Below, in pieces: positions 35,321 to 46,808 of a DNA stretch of 64,000 nt. Source of the stretch: Ochotona curzoniae (Eukaryota; Chordata; Mammalia; Lagomorpha; Ochotonidae); contig NW_024464918.1 in NCBI RefSeq assembly GCF_017591425.1, positions 22,348,001 to 22,412,000 on the forward strand, written 5' to 3'. The position numbers and the translations under genes are program-made. Position 1 is the first letter of the stretch. Each line of letters starts with the position of its first letter. The notes under the pieces were generated by a model that was given only the letters and a program-made list of their open reading frames with translations, searched no databases and was not told where the DNA came from.

Positions 35321-37064
35321 ATCAATAGAAAAGCCTTCCACATTGATGATTCTGGCATCTTTCTCTTTGTGGCAAACAGAAGTTTAAAATGGCTTGCAGG
35401 AGTCCCAGACACCTCAGTCCTAGTATTCAAATGAGCACTACCACAGGTGCTGTCCTGAAATGGTTTTGTGAATGTCGTTATGAGATTACCTTCTGTGGCC
35501 TGACTTCATCTGGCAAATCCTGAAATGAAGTCAGAGCTTGAAAACAGTGCGTTTCTCCTTGCGACGAGCTACCCTGGGGCTCACTACAGTGTGAGTGTGA
35601 GCTCGGACTCCAGCTCCCGACTGGCTTGTGGCTGGCAGCCAACAAGAAGACGGACAATACTCTCGTATCCACAAGGAAATGAATTCTCTAACCATTGTGT
35701 CTGGGAGAGGACCCACAGAGTCAGGTGTGAGCTCAGCTCTGTGTGACATCACCATCCAGTTTGATTTTACTGTGAGCTGAGGATCCACCTAGGATGTACC
35801 TAAATTCCAGTCCATAGAAAAGGTGAGATGATGATTTTTTTAATTCTTTCAAATGACTACATTTGTCACCCAAAATAGAAAATCAGTACATTCTCATGGG
35901 GGGATGGAATTAGAGCTTTTCTTCACATAAAGGTAATAATCATACCTCTTACCCTTTGCTGCCCCATGCCAGGAAGAGAGAAATGTGCTCAGCTTTTCAT
36001 GAGTCATGGCCCTAAGCTTTATGCTGTCATGGAGTCACAGCTTTCCCAGCAGCTACTCTCTGTTTGAACTGCTAGACGAGTGGAATCCACCCCGGCTGCA
36101 CACACAGCCTCCTTTAGGAACGCTTTCAGCTCCTGGGGGATAGTTCTCTCCTTCTTCTGAACCTTGTTTCAAAAACTGCTTATGTTACAGTTTCAGACTT
36201 TAGCATTCCAGCATTCTCGTAACCTGCCAGATCCACTCAACAATGGACAGACGTGTGCATAGTGAGAACTAGTGGTGTGATTATTGCTGGGAGATTTTGT
36301 AATTTACAGAAGCAATGAATCTGGAGTTACAGACAAGGGAAATCTGTAATCCTCAGGGAGCAGAGGTAGAAGTGGTTGTTACAACTGAAACCAAACTTAG
36401 CAACTCACTGTGTACATTGAGGTCAGGATCTAATACAGATCTTCCTACCGCAAGAGAGGACAATGTCTTGCCTTTGCTTTTTTACGTAGGATCCCCCACA
36501 TTAGCAAACTTCCAAGCCTCTTTCCCCTGCAAGCTTGCAGCTTTTCAACCAAGCAGCACTGCTCTCTGTTCTTCTCTCATGTTCCTCTTCCGTCACGTGC
36601 TGCTTGTTGTGAAACGGACTTGACTCATCCATAGCTCCTGTCCGCTTGCAGTCGCAGTCTGTAGTCCGAACAGTATTCAATTTGAATATTTGGCTGATCT
36701 CGTGTCTGCAAACTGACCCACATCTCAAATAAATCCTGGATAAACATGAGTTAACTTGATTAAGCAGATAGTTCCCTTCTGTTTCTCCAGCAGAGTTCTC
36801 ATCCTGTCTTAGCTGAGGGAGGTTTGGCATGGCTGATACTGTCTTTTCAGCAATTAGATTATTTCAGGACAAAACCCAGAACTGGTCTTTAAACATGGAA
36901 AAAGAAAAAAGAATAAAGCTAATTCAAAAGTTCAAGCTTGATATAATAATCTCGCAAGTGGTTTCTTAGACATTATTCAATGTCTTCAAAGGTAAAAGAA
37001 ACACATTCAAAAACTTGCTATGTATACTATCAAGTATACTGAAATTTTGAAAGTAAATATTATA
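35321..37064. other. Intergenic DNA, unassigned
   Basis: No gene was recognised. Opposing short frames at 35478-35788 and 36315-36830 do not resemble known proteins and have no splice-site support. Confidence 0.4.
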
Positions 37065-37160
37065 GCTTCAAAAGTTCATGGAAATTTATATTATGAAAAA
37101 ATAGTGCATGGACTTCAAAATAATTTTTATACCAGAATAAGCATTCAAATTTATTGACGC
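37065..37160 (+). mobile_element. Probable mariner-type MITE relic
   Basis: 'cttcaaaagttcatggaaatttatattatgaaaaaatagtgcatggacttcaaaataatttttataccagaataagc' follows the same short mariner-derived consensus as the relic at 33520. It is better preserved at its left end. Confidence 0.5.
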
Positions 37161-38665
37161 TCCTTCATATTTCTAAAAAAATTAGGTCTGCCCTCTCCAC
37201 TGGGAGCTTACATTTATGTGTTTTTCTCAGTTAAAGAATTCTCAGGATCCAGATGTAAAAATTACTGTTTGTAAGAAGCCAAATGGTGAAATTAATCACC
37301 ATTATATGACTTGTGATTATATTTTAAGAGCTGATTATTGAATTTCTACATAAATAAAAATGAACTTGCAAGCAATGTCAAGAATTATATCCATAACAAT
37401 GAATAACTCAGATAACAATATTATATCTTTATTTCATTTGTAAAATGGCAATTGCCAAGATCTACCTTCATCAGCCTTACCGTATTATTCACATTTTAGA
37501 AATTCTATCCATCTCTTAAGTCACTCTTTTTTTTTAGTTTGAGAATTTGTTTTTATTAAAAGCTAAATTGAAGAAATTATCTTATTTAAAATCTAAAAGC
37601 TACCCCAGATAAACCAGTACAACTTTTTATGTGGTATTTAACCTCGTATTTTGTATTGGAAATTTTTTTAACCTCTATCAAGTACATGTGTGGTATTAAA
37701 CATTTTAGATTAGTTGGTCCATCTTGATATGCTCCATTAGGTCCTAAAAGCAACCTGTCTTATGGAAAAAGACTGCAATATGCTTGTTTGTGAATGAAAC
37801 TTTAAAAAAATATGGCAATACAATAAGCTTTATAGTCGGCATGGAAGATAATCTGATTTGATTTCGCAAAATTTGCTTTTTATTTTGGTGATGCCTTAGA
37901 CTAAGTAGTAGTTATCAGATACATATGACAAATGGTTCCACTATTAAAAGCAAAAATTTCCAATATCCTTGGTTCAACATGGACTTTTATTTCTCTACTG
38001 CACAACAGAAGTTGAGGCCACTTACTATAGAAAATAAAATAATAACATTTGCAGGAAGCAATTGCATCGCTGCATGAAGCCTCTAATTTTTTTCAGCTTC
38101 AGACTTTTTTATTACCAGTTTGTGGATGAAAGGACATAGCTTTTGTAATTTCTCCCAATTTACTCAGCCAGTGGTAAACCCAGAATTGTGGTCTAGAGTG
38201 TATAACTTCAAATCTTATGCTTTCTTTTTCAGTCATATCCACATAACTATTCTGATATTACTTACACAGACATGGGTGTTAGGGTAATGTGATTGGACTA
38301 ATTGTCAGCAGATATTTTTCTTCATGTTCCAATATAAATTATTCTGAAATCTTGGCAACATGGGATCCTGATTCCTACTCATTCATTTTAATTATGAAAG
38401 ATACAGAGGAATAAAGGATTCCAGGGAGCTGCAGAGACATACATCTACTTATTAACAGATACAAGAAATGACAAAAGCATTGGGTAGGAAGGCAATAGCC
38501 AGGCATTTATGTATCCTAATCTACACATAGCCATAACATTCTCAGTGAAAAAAAAATCATCATTTTTTTTCTGCTCTATATTTAATATCTATCATTCGTG
38601 TTTCTGCCTGCTGGCTGTTTCCATTGGAGCCAGGATGTCCTCACGTCATCTTGTTGTTGTTGTCA
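37161..38665. other. Intergenic DNA, AT-rich, unassigned
   Basis: No gene was recognised. A possible MIR fragment (tactcagccagtggtaaacccagaattgtggtc) lies at about 38160-38200. The remainder is AT-rich unique sequence. Confidence 0.4.
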
Positions 38666-38965
38666 TTTTAAGATTTTTACTTTATTTGAAAGGCAGAATG
38701 ACAGAGAGAAAGGACAAGAGAGAGGGAGAGAGACCGAGGAGGGGAGAGAGAGAGAGCGAGCTTTTATCTCTGGTTCCTACCCACATGGCTGCAACAAGTG
38801 GGACTGGGCAAAATCAAAGCCCTTAGTCAACTCCATCAAATCTCCCATGTAAATGGCATGGTCCAACAGCTTGGGCTAACCTCTGCTGTCTCCCAGCCGG
38901 TCATCAGTGAGCTTGAGCCGGCATGCACTAACTCTACAGCCACAACACCGGGCCTGCGTCTAGGC
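38666..38965 (-). mobile_element. Older lagomorph SINE, minus strand
   Basis: TTAAGATTTTTACTTTATTTGAAAGGC is followed by a long GA-rich tract (38700-38760), 'cacatggctgcaacaagtggg' and a degenerate body. It ends near 'cacaacaccgggcctgc'. Confidence 0.75.
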
Positions 38966-39122
38966 TCACAGACAGTATAGCCCTTTTTGGACTGAAAGAA
39001 CCTTTTTTTTCACACTGTTGTCTCCTGCCGTCTTTGTGCGTTGCTTAGTTTAGGCTTAAATGAATACTAAAATAAATGTTACCTTTGAGACATTAAGTAT
39101 AATGTTCATGTCAGGTTTCTTA

Positions 39123-39468
39123 GGTTTCTTTTTTTTTTTTTAAAGATTTATGTATTTTTATTGGAAAGGCAGATATACAGAGAGAAGGAGAGACAGAAAG
39201 GAAAATCTTCCATCCGTTGGTTCACTCCCCAAGCGGCCACAACAGCCGGAGCTGAGCCAATCTGAAGCCAGGAGCCAGGAGCCTCCTCCAGGTCTCCCAC
39301 GTGGGTACAGGGTCCCAAGGTTTGGGCTGTCCTCGACTGCTTTCCCAGGCCACAAGCAGGGAGCTGGATGGGAAGCAGGGCTGCTGGGACTAGAACCAGC
39401 ACCCATATGGGATCCTGGCGTATGCAAGGTGAGGACTTTAACTACTACTACACTACTGCACCGGGCCC
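39123..39468 (-). mobile_element. Young C-type SINE with perfect 16-bp TSD
   Basis: This complete minus-oriented copy has a long T-run (A-tail complement). It is flanked by identical CATGTCAGGTTTCTTA at 39107-39122 and 39469-39484. The perfect duplication and near-consensus body make it one of the most recent insertions in the window. The frames on both strands here are SINE shadows. Confidence 0.95.
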
Positions 39469-39868
39469 CATGTCAGGTTTCTTAAACCACTGAAGCTGCC
39501 ATAAAAATAAAAATATTCACATTAAGAGGAAAATAGGTGCTTTTTGAGTTTGATTCAGTCAATATGAGTTGATTCTGAAATGTATACAGTTTTTCCTTAA
39601 AGTTTTGGTGGAAAAATATTTGTTCTCTTTATTTTGGATAAGAAAAATCTGACTATTTTAAGTCTCAGCTTTTGAGGTGTGAAGGACTTCTCTAAATCAT
39701 CCAGGACAAGGGCAGTTTTTACAAAGAAAATAATTTAGGAAAAGAAAAATCATAATTTAACAATAAGATAGTGATTTATTTGATAAGGAAAACAGGTTTA
39801 AAATTCCACTGGAAGGGCCAGCTTCCAATAGATGGCTGTAAAAGAATCTAAGTGGTTAATGAAGATGG

Positions 39869-40185
39869 GTGATTTTAAAGATTTATTTATTTTACTTGAA
39901 AGAGTTACACAGAGGGACAGACAGATCCTCCATCCACTGGTTCACTCCCCAAGCAGCCTCGATGGGCAGAGCCGGGCCAGTCCAAAGTGGGGAGCCAGGA
40001 GCTTCTCCTGGGGACCCCACCTAGCTCCAGGAGCCCAAGATTTGAGCCATCTGCTGCTTTCCCAGCAGCATAAGCAGGGAGGTGGAGCAGAAGTGAAGAA
40101 GTAGGGACCAGAACTAGAGCCCATATGAGATACCAGAGTAACAGGTGGAGGATTAGTGTGCTAAAGCAAAGAGCTGGTACCGATT
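39869..40185 (-). mobile_element. C-type SINE, minus strand
   Basis: AAAGATTTATTTATTTTACTTG leads into ATCCTCCATCCACTGGTTC, CAGTCCAAAGTGGGGAGCC and TGCTGCTTTCCCAGCAGC. It ends near GCTAAAGCAAAGAGCTGG. A short GGTGATT word flanks it on both sides. Confidence 0.85.
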
Positions 40186-40220
40186 GGTGATTCTTTTTAA
40201 GAGTTAAAATAAAGGTAGAG

Positions 40221-40570
40221 GGCCTGGCACAGTAGCCTAGTGGCTAAAGTCCTCGCCTTGCGTATGCCAGGATCTCATATGGTTGCTGGTTCTAATCCTA
40301 GCAGCCCTGCTTCCCACCAACCCCCTGTTTGTGGCCTGGGAAAGCAGTCGAGGACAGCCCAAACCTTGGGACCCTGAACCCACGTGCATGGGAGACCTGG
40401 AGGAGGCTCCTGGCTCCTGGCTTCAGATTGCCTCAGCTCTGGGTGTTGCAGCCAGTTGGGGAATGAATCAGCACAGGGAAGATCTTCCTCTCTGTGTCTC
40501 CTCTCTGTATATCTGACTTTTCAATAAAAATAAAGAAAAATCTTTAAAACAATAAAAATAAAATTTTTTT
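40221..40570 (+). mobile_element. Young C-type SINE, plus strand
   Basis: GGCCTGGCACAGTAGCCTAG through ATATGGTTGCTGGTTC, TGGCCTGGGAAAGCAGTCG and GAGGAGGCTCCTGGCTCC to an extended AATAAAAATAAAG tail. An AAAGGTAGAG / AAGAAGTAGAG pair probably represents the duplication. Confidence 0.92.
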
Positions 40571-41607
40571 TAAAAAGAAGTAGAGCAGTAAAGGCAACAC
40601 AGGGACTTTAACTCCATGTTTTATGATTAAAAAAATATGAAAAATTATGGTGGAAGGTTAAAGTTTATAAATTTCAAAATGAGTATGTGCATGCTTGCTA
40701 AATTACCCTCTGCTTTTCTGTGCTTTGAGATTTTCACGTACCAGGAAGGACGGAAGGGAGGGAGAGAGGATGAGAGAGAGAGATAAACAAGGAATCCATC
40801 ATTGCTATTTTTATCCTGAATAGTGAAAGCTAGTGAGAATCATTTTGTTTTCCATAATCAGCAAGAGGAAGTTACAGCAGTAACGTAAAAGCAAGGAGAT
40901 TCTTAAATGGGCAGAAATCATAGCATGAAAAGTACCTGGAAAAAGAACAAAAATAAGTACATTTAAAAAATAAACTTGTGAACCTCTGTGTCTGGCAAAG
41001 ATATTTGCGAAGTCAGAGGTTTGTTGTTGCTTTTTTTGTTGCATTCTATAACTTGCATTATTGTCTGGCATTTCCATTTAGTAGAACTGCACCAGCGAGC
41101 CTGTATCTGGGACACTAAAGCAACACAGCGTGGGAATTGAGCGTTTTATCATATTGGTCAGCAACTACTTTAAACTTTTTCTGCTTTACGGTTAAGGGTC
41201 ATGGATATTCTGTGTTTGGCTCTGGCTTTTGAATATTTGAGCATGATAAACATAAAGAGACTCAGTGTGTAAAAGTAGGAAGGAAATACCAATAGCTCCC
41301 CATCAGGAAGGTGATTATGTCATGTCCTATTAACTAATCCCGGGGTGGGAAGGCTGTAACTGGAGGACATATGTAAGCCCTCATTTCACACCGTCACCTT
41401 AACAATCCTTTTCCCACTCAGCCTTCCAAATCCTGAGATGCTGTGTGTGAGGGGATGATTTGACTCTGATGGAAGTCTAATTTTATTGCATTTTGAACTT
41501 CCGTATTAGATTATTCTAATAGAGCAGGGAGATAGCAGCTTGGTTCAGTAATTTTCCATGAACAATTTTCCCATGTTCAACACACATATTTTTATCTAAA
41601 ATAATGC
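40571..41607. other. Intergenic DNA, unassigned
   Basis: No gene was recognised. A GGAAGGA/GAGAGA purine patch lies at 40745-40785. The 88-residue minus frame at 40811-41077 has no known motif. Confidence 0.4.
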
Positions 41608-41910
41608 CCTGGGAGCCAGCATTGTGGTGTGTCAGGGAAAGCTTCCACTGCAACACCAGGAGCCCATGTGGGCACTAGTTGGAGTGCCGGCTGCTTCACT
41701 TATGATCCAGCTCCCTGCTGATGCACCTTGGAAAGCAGTGGCAGTTGGCTCCTGCCGAGCTCCTGGCAAACTCAGAAGAGGCTTCAGGCCCCAGAGTTCA
41801 ACTTCGCCCAGCCCTGGCTAGTGCAGGCATTTTGCAAGTGAGCCAGCAGATATAAGCTCTCTTTTTTAACTTTGCCTTTCAAATAAGCAAAATAAATATT
41901 TAAATAAATA
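41608..41910 (+). mobile_element. Older C-type SINE, plus strand
   Basis: GGGAGCCAGCATTGTGGTGTG, GAGCCCATGTGGGCACTAG, ATGATCCAGCTCCCTGC and TTGGAAAGCAGTGGCAG lead to a TTTCAAATAAGCAAAATAAA tail. It is an older, diverged subfamily. Confidence 0.85.
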
Positions 41911-42065
41911 ACATCCTGGATATACATTTGAAAATAATGTTCATTGAATAACCAAAGTGATTCATACTTATAGCAGTTTTGGGAACTATAGACATTCAAG
42001 AAGGAAGAAATAAATATTTCCTCTAGGTCTTTCCACTTACCTATGCCTATTCACGTAAGAGTGGG

Positions 42066-42355
42066 AAGTTTATTTACCTAAGAGAGAGACACGCAGAAAG
42101 AAAGCTCCCTTGTGCTGATTTATTCTCCAAAGCCTGTGGTGGGTGGTGCTGGGGCAGGGTTGGAACTACAAGCAGAGAACACAGTTTGGGTCTCCCACCA
42201 CGGGTTGCTAGGACCCACCTACTTGAGCCTTCACATCATCCCCAGGCTTCGTACTGGCAGGAAGTTGAAGTCAGAAGCTGGAGCCAGAGACAAGTGTGGG
42301 CACTCTGCCGTGGCACTAGAGTATTCCAGCTGGCATCTTCACCACTGGGGCTTTT
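42066..42355 (-). mobile_element. Older lagomorph SINE, minus strand
   Basis: TTTATTTACCTAAGAGAGAG leads to 'tgggtctcccaccacgggttg', 'ctacttgagccttcacatcatccccaggcttcgtactggcaggaag' and 'gaagctggagccagagac'. This is a very old copy, recognisable mainly by landmark order. Confidence 0.6.
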
Positions 42356-43539
42356 CCCCATGCCTGCAATTAGGATTATTGAAAAATATTTGTCTTAACA
42401 CATATTTTAAAAATCTATTTGCTTTCAGATTTCTAATTGACACTTTTGTCACCACATATTGAGCTGAGACTCAATAGTGGCTTGTCAGGAAAATACATAG
42501 GGTGCTAAGGAAAGTATTATTAATGGGCTCCATAAAATACCACAATGTTAAGTCAGAGGACTTGGTCAAACTCGCTGCAAACCTCCATGTGATATTACTA
42601 ATGTAGCTGTACTACATTGCTTTCTGTGTATCAGGCACAGTGGTGCACCTTTTACAAATATTGCCTTATTCATACGTGCCATCTGTGGGTGAACAATGAG
42701 ATTTTTAAATTTAGTGCCAATAACACGGGAAAAAATAGAGATGATGTAGGCTCTCAGACTTGCAGCTCAAGGAAAGAAAAGCAAGTCAGAGAGCAGGTTT
42801 CGATGAACTATTTCAATTCACATTTTGAGTCTAGATAAACTGTATAATTCCTTACAAACAAGTAAAATATAAACGAAATATTAGAATGTTATTTCTGTTG
42901 AGATTTTCGATGCAGAAGAATTCAGCGCAACCTCTTTTTGTGTGTAAAATGCAGTCTCTGTGTTCCCGTAGGCCGAGTGCTCTGTGTGTGCCTCTGTTTG
43001 CTGTCAGGACACATTTTCCTACAGGCGTAATCAGATATGCACTGGGATCACATCACAAATCACCTCAATGCAAAGTGACGTGTGATTGACTGCAGAGTTA
43101 CAGGAAATGCAAATGTGACAAGTAGGTCAAACGTCATATCTTGTTGCTCTTGTTATAGAAATAACTTGTTGTTCTGGATAAACCCTCCCCGAGGTAGCCT
43201 ACTTTAAAGCATCTACAGATGTGCTATTGTTGCTATGTCTGTGGTTGGCAACACATAATATGTCTTCTACCTTAATACAAAGAGGGAAAAATCACCATAT
43301 GCCTTTAGCGTTAATGCCTGTGTTAGGAGAAGAGTGATAGGACATAGCTTCTACTTTTCTTAGTTAAAATTAATGTTTGCCCCAAACAACTTAACACTTT
43401 GAATCATTTTGTTCACTAACAGATTACTTTCCGTCTTCCATTTTATGATTTCCATAGACGCTAAAGCTTGTCATGCAGGTGTCTGAGTCAGAGCGTGGAA
43501 GGTTGAGTGCCAGCTTGAATCCTGCCAGTGAGGAGCCTG
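42356..43539. other. Intergenic DNA, unassigned
   Basis: No gene or repeat was recognised. Confidence 0.4.
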
Positions 43540-43887
43540 CGATGGGCTGCAGTAGGTTAAGCAGCCTATTGTTTGTGAGGTCAGCATCCCCCATAGGAAT
43601 GCTGGTTGGAATCCCAGTTATTCCACTTCAGGTCCAGCTTACTACTAATGCGCCTGGGCAGGCAGCAGTTGATGATCTAAGTACTTAAGTCCCTGCCTGG
43701 GACTCTGATGGGAGTTTCATTTTGATAGAGTTCCTAGCTCCTGCTTCAGTCTGGCTCAGCCCTGGTTGTTGTAGCTATTTGGGGAGTGAACCAGTGGATG
43801 GAAGATCTCTTTCTCCCTGTCTCTCTCTCTCCCTTCTCTCTGTGCTGTGCTGCTTTTCAAATAAGTAAGTCTTTCTTTTAAAAGTGG
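43540..43887 (+). mobile_element. Older C-type SINE, plus strand
   Basis: GATGGGCTGCAGTAGGTTAAG, GTCAGCATCCCCCATAGG, GGTTGGAATCCCAGTTATTCC and GGGGAGTGAACCAGTGG lead to a long CT-rich segment and AAATAAGTAAGTC tail. Confidence 0.85.
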
Positions 43888-44175
43888 AGTCCTAGCTGTG
43901 ATACCTTAGATAAGGAACCTAACTTCTCTAAGCCTCATATTCTGTATTGCTGAAAATGAGAATAATAATCATATGAGATGTATGGGGCCTTAAGTTTAAG
44001 TCCTTACAAATAAGGTTCTTAACACGATATCTTGCTTAAGGAATGGAGTCCTTAATGATCCTGTTAGCTGAGAGAGGGAAATCTTAAAGGAGACAAGTCT
44101 GACACGTGCCCCAGACCACACAGCTGTGGTTCTGGAGTTTGAATAGCTAGCCTAATTTTCAGTCCTTTATTACAT
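43888..44175. mobile_element. MIR-derived relics
   Basis: Plus-oriented MIR words ('ataaggaacctaacttctctaagcctcatattc', 'gaaaatgagaataataatcatatgagatg') occupy about 43888-44040. Reverse-oriented words ('gaccacacagctgtggttctggagtttgaa') follow at about 44095-44150. These are two diverged fragments. Confidence 0.6.
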
Positions 44176-44439
44176 GGGTTACTGTGCTTTCTTGATTAAA
44201 CACATATGTATATATGCAGCTGTCAACTATTAAAAGTGATATGTGTGAACAAATGCAATTATTGGGCATCACAACCAACATAACGCAACACAGTTGTAAC
44301 AATGAAATTTACCTATGACTAGAAAATCACCCACGTGCCCACACACGTGAGCTCATACAAGCACACGTCCACACTCACGTTGTGTCCTTTCTCAAAGCGA
44401 ACTTTAGACTGTTGGCATGTATCTTGCTTCAAGTTTTGT

Positions 44440-44590
44440 CAGAAGTTGGGCACATTCTCAGAGCCCCAGTGTCTTCATTAGCGGAAACGGAAATAATAAC
44501 AGTACCTGACTGGCAGGTTGATCAAGATATACATTAAGATTTTTCCACGAATGGTCCTTTTCACAGACCCTAGCCTTAATAAATCTTTAC
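44440..44590 (+). mobile_element. MIR SINE relic
   Basis: 'gttgggcacattctcagagccccagtgtcttcattagcggaaacgg' and 'aataataacagtacctgactggcaggttgatc' show the MIR order in plus orientation. Confidence 0.65.
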
Positions 44591-46300
44591 TGAACATTAG
44601 ATAATTATCCTAATTTCTTACTAACTTCATATCCCCACGCTTCTCTACTTTGATGTTTCTTACTTAGTGTTTGCTTCCCACTGCTATAACTATGTTCTAC
44701 AGACTGGGGAGACCTGGGCTGGTGCTGGATACACAGCTCATGTTCCCTAGGTGTCTGTGAATGAGAGTGAGTGGAGATGAGATGAAGAGCCATGGGAAAG
44801 ATGGCTCTCTGACGTGTGGGATGGATTACTGATTTCTTACTCAAAATTTCAGGCTTGGTACCACTCAGCATATGTTAATAAGGAGTTAAAATGGAGCACA
44901 GACAGTTTAGCATATATGTTGTTCCTCACCAGGGGCAGGTATGTCTTACGTTAACAAATGCTAGTGTCTTTGACCTGAGTGGTTTAGATCAATTTCCGCT
45001 CCCAGACTATGGTGGTCATCACAGGCCTGCCCCCATGAACTCAGGATCCAGTACCATTGTTCCACTCTAAAACTGGGGCAGAGTGTGTTTGTCCAGTGTT
45101 GCACCAATGCCTTCAAAGAGTGTGTCTGCATGCACCAAGACACGGTCACATGCTTATGGATATTGAAGACACGAGTGTCCACTAGACAATGCCGGTAGTG
45201 CTTGGCATGGGGCAAGAGCTCCATAAATGCTTGCTGCCACCATAATTACTGTCATCCTTTTATTCGAAAAGGGCTTCTTGAGTATCTTTCATGTGCTTGT
45301 AGGTGTTTTGGACACAAGCCATAAAAGATGACCTGGGTTAACCAGATCTCTGTCTCCCTGGCGCTTCCCAGAGGAGGGAGACTCAGCAAACAAATCAAAT
45401 TCAGTTTGTAAAGGAGAAGGATGAATGGCTTTGCTACTTAGGTAGATGGCTAAAAAAAACCTCTTAGTAAGGACAAGCCCTTGGGCATTGTTTAACACCG
45501 CTGCCAGGCAGCTGTTTGATTTGCATTGGTTGAATGAATGAAACAGTGGGTGAATTCCCAAGAGGAAGTTGGGGGTCATTCTGGGTTTAAGCTCCCTGTT
45601 AGGATGCAATGTCACTCCTGTATTGTGTGGACTCTGTAAGGTAAAGTCTGGATCAGGGTTCATGAAGGTGGGTGAGAGGTGTGAAGAGGATGAAGCAACA
45701 AGCACATGTGTACACACAAGAAAAGTGTGTGCCGGGTGAGCCCTCTGGGCTTGTGTGTTAACCTTCAGTAGGATTGGACTGGAGTAAACCTGAGTGTGAG
45801 TGAGGATGTGAGGCCTGTGCCTGAAAAATCAGGGCCTGAAGCACACGTCTTAAGGCAGGGTCTAGAGGTGTGTGCCTGTCAGGGATCCATAGTCTGTGCA
45901 TGAGGCAAATTAAAGGCTGGTTAACAGAAACATCTAGAACACTGTATATGAAGTGAGTTCATGGGAGTCACTTCGAGGCTTTTGGGAAAAGCTTTTGTGA
46001 TGGCTAACGAAGTGGTTACCTCTGTGCGTGTATGAAAGCTAATTCTGGAATCTGTTATATGAAGATGCGGGATTCTGAGGCAAATGGTAGTGGTGTAGAT
46101 TCATTCCGAGACCACAAAGCCCAGGACGAGCCAGTCTGGGTCTATGACCGGGCTTGTGAGGTTGCATTGAGTCTGAGTTTGTATGTTAGTTGTAAATCAG
46201 GACTTGGGTTTGAGATGGACATGCCTGGATCAATTGTGTGTGCGTGTGTGCGCGCGCTTGCTTCTGAGTGAAGTCAAAGAGATGGGTGTTTGTGAGGAGA
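44591..46300. other. Distal upstream region of DPYSL3
   Basis: No gene was recognised. From about 45720 the sequence becomes TG/GT-rich (repeated TGTGTG and CTGTGC words), running toward the GC-rich promoter. A 142-residue minus frame at 45289-45717 lacks any known domain, and I treat it as chance. Confidence 0.45.
46225..46260 (+). repeat. (TG)n/(CG)n alternating tract
   Basis: The run TGTGTGTGCGTGTGTGCGCGCG is a purine-pyrimidine alternation with Z-DNA potential. A second CGCGCGCG patch occurs near 46446-46457. Both lie just upstream of or inside the DPYSL3 promoter region. Confidence 0.8.
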
Positions 46301-46389
46301 ACTTGAAAGTTGCTGTGGGTAGCGCAGGGCACACGTCCGTGTGAGAGTCAAGTTCTCCAGCGTGACGGTTTCTGAGACACGTGAATCGC

Positions 46390-46808
46390 CTCTAAGTGTA
46401 GGAAACAAGGCAAAGCGGTGGCGGGAGCCGGACGCGTGCGTGAGTGCGCGCGCGCGCCAAGTTTGGATTTGGCCCTGTGGTGGCCGCGGACACCCCCGCC
46501 GCGTCAGCCTGGGACTGTGGGTGCGTGAGGAGGTGCGGCCAGCGCTTTCTTACGGGCAGGCGGGCCACGCGAGGTCCAGCGAGCGAACGGAGCGCTCCGC
46601 TACCCCCCGGAACCCGGGAGCCACGCACACTGGCTGGCTGGCTGTCTGGCTAGGGACAGGCAGCAATCGGAGCAGCACTGCCGCCTCTGGCGCGAAGGCT
46701 CAGGCGCCTCCTCCCGCCCCAGTCACTGTAGCTCGGCGCACGCTGCCGGCGGCTGCCCTTTCTGCCTCCGGAGAAGAAAACCCTCCTGCTGCCCCTTGCG
46801 CTAGAACC
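46390..46808 (+). promoter_or_regulatory. DPYSL3: CpG-island promoter/5' UTR of DPYSL3 long isoform
   Basis: The sequence becomes strongly CpG-rich from about 46420 and stays so through the exon and into the intron, to about 47250. There is a GC-box-like word (CTCCCGCCCC, 46711-46720) and a TGGC-type short repeat (about 46629-46653). I see no clear TATA box, consistent with a dispersed CpG-island start. The transcription start is not visible from sequence and probably lies a few hundred bases upstream of the ATG. The frame is open upstream of the ATG, but 46809 is the first in-frame ATG. Confidence 0.7.

Noticed and set aside
45289..45717. 142-residue minus-strand open frame
   Set aside because: It has no recognisable domain or splice sites at its ends, and its composition suggests chance.
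1..46300. Possible exons of a neighbouring gene such as JAKMIP2 upstream of DPYSL3
   Set aside because: From memory this gene lies upstream of DPYSL3 in human, but I found no recognisable exon or 3' UTR in the window.
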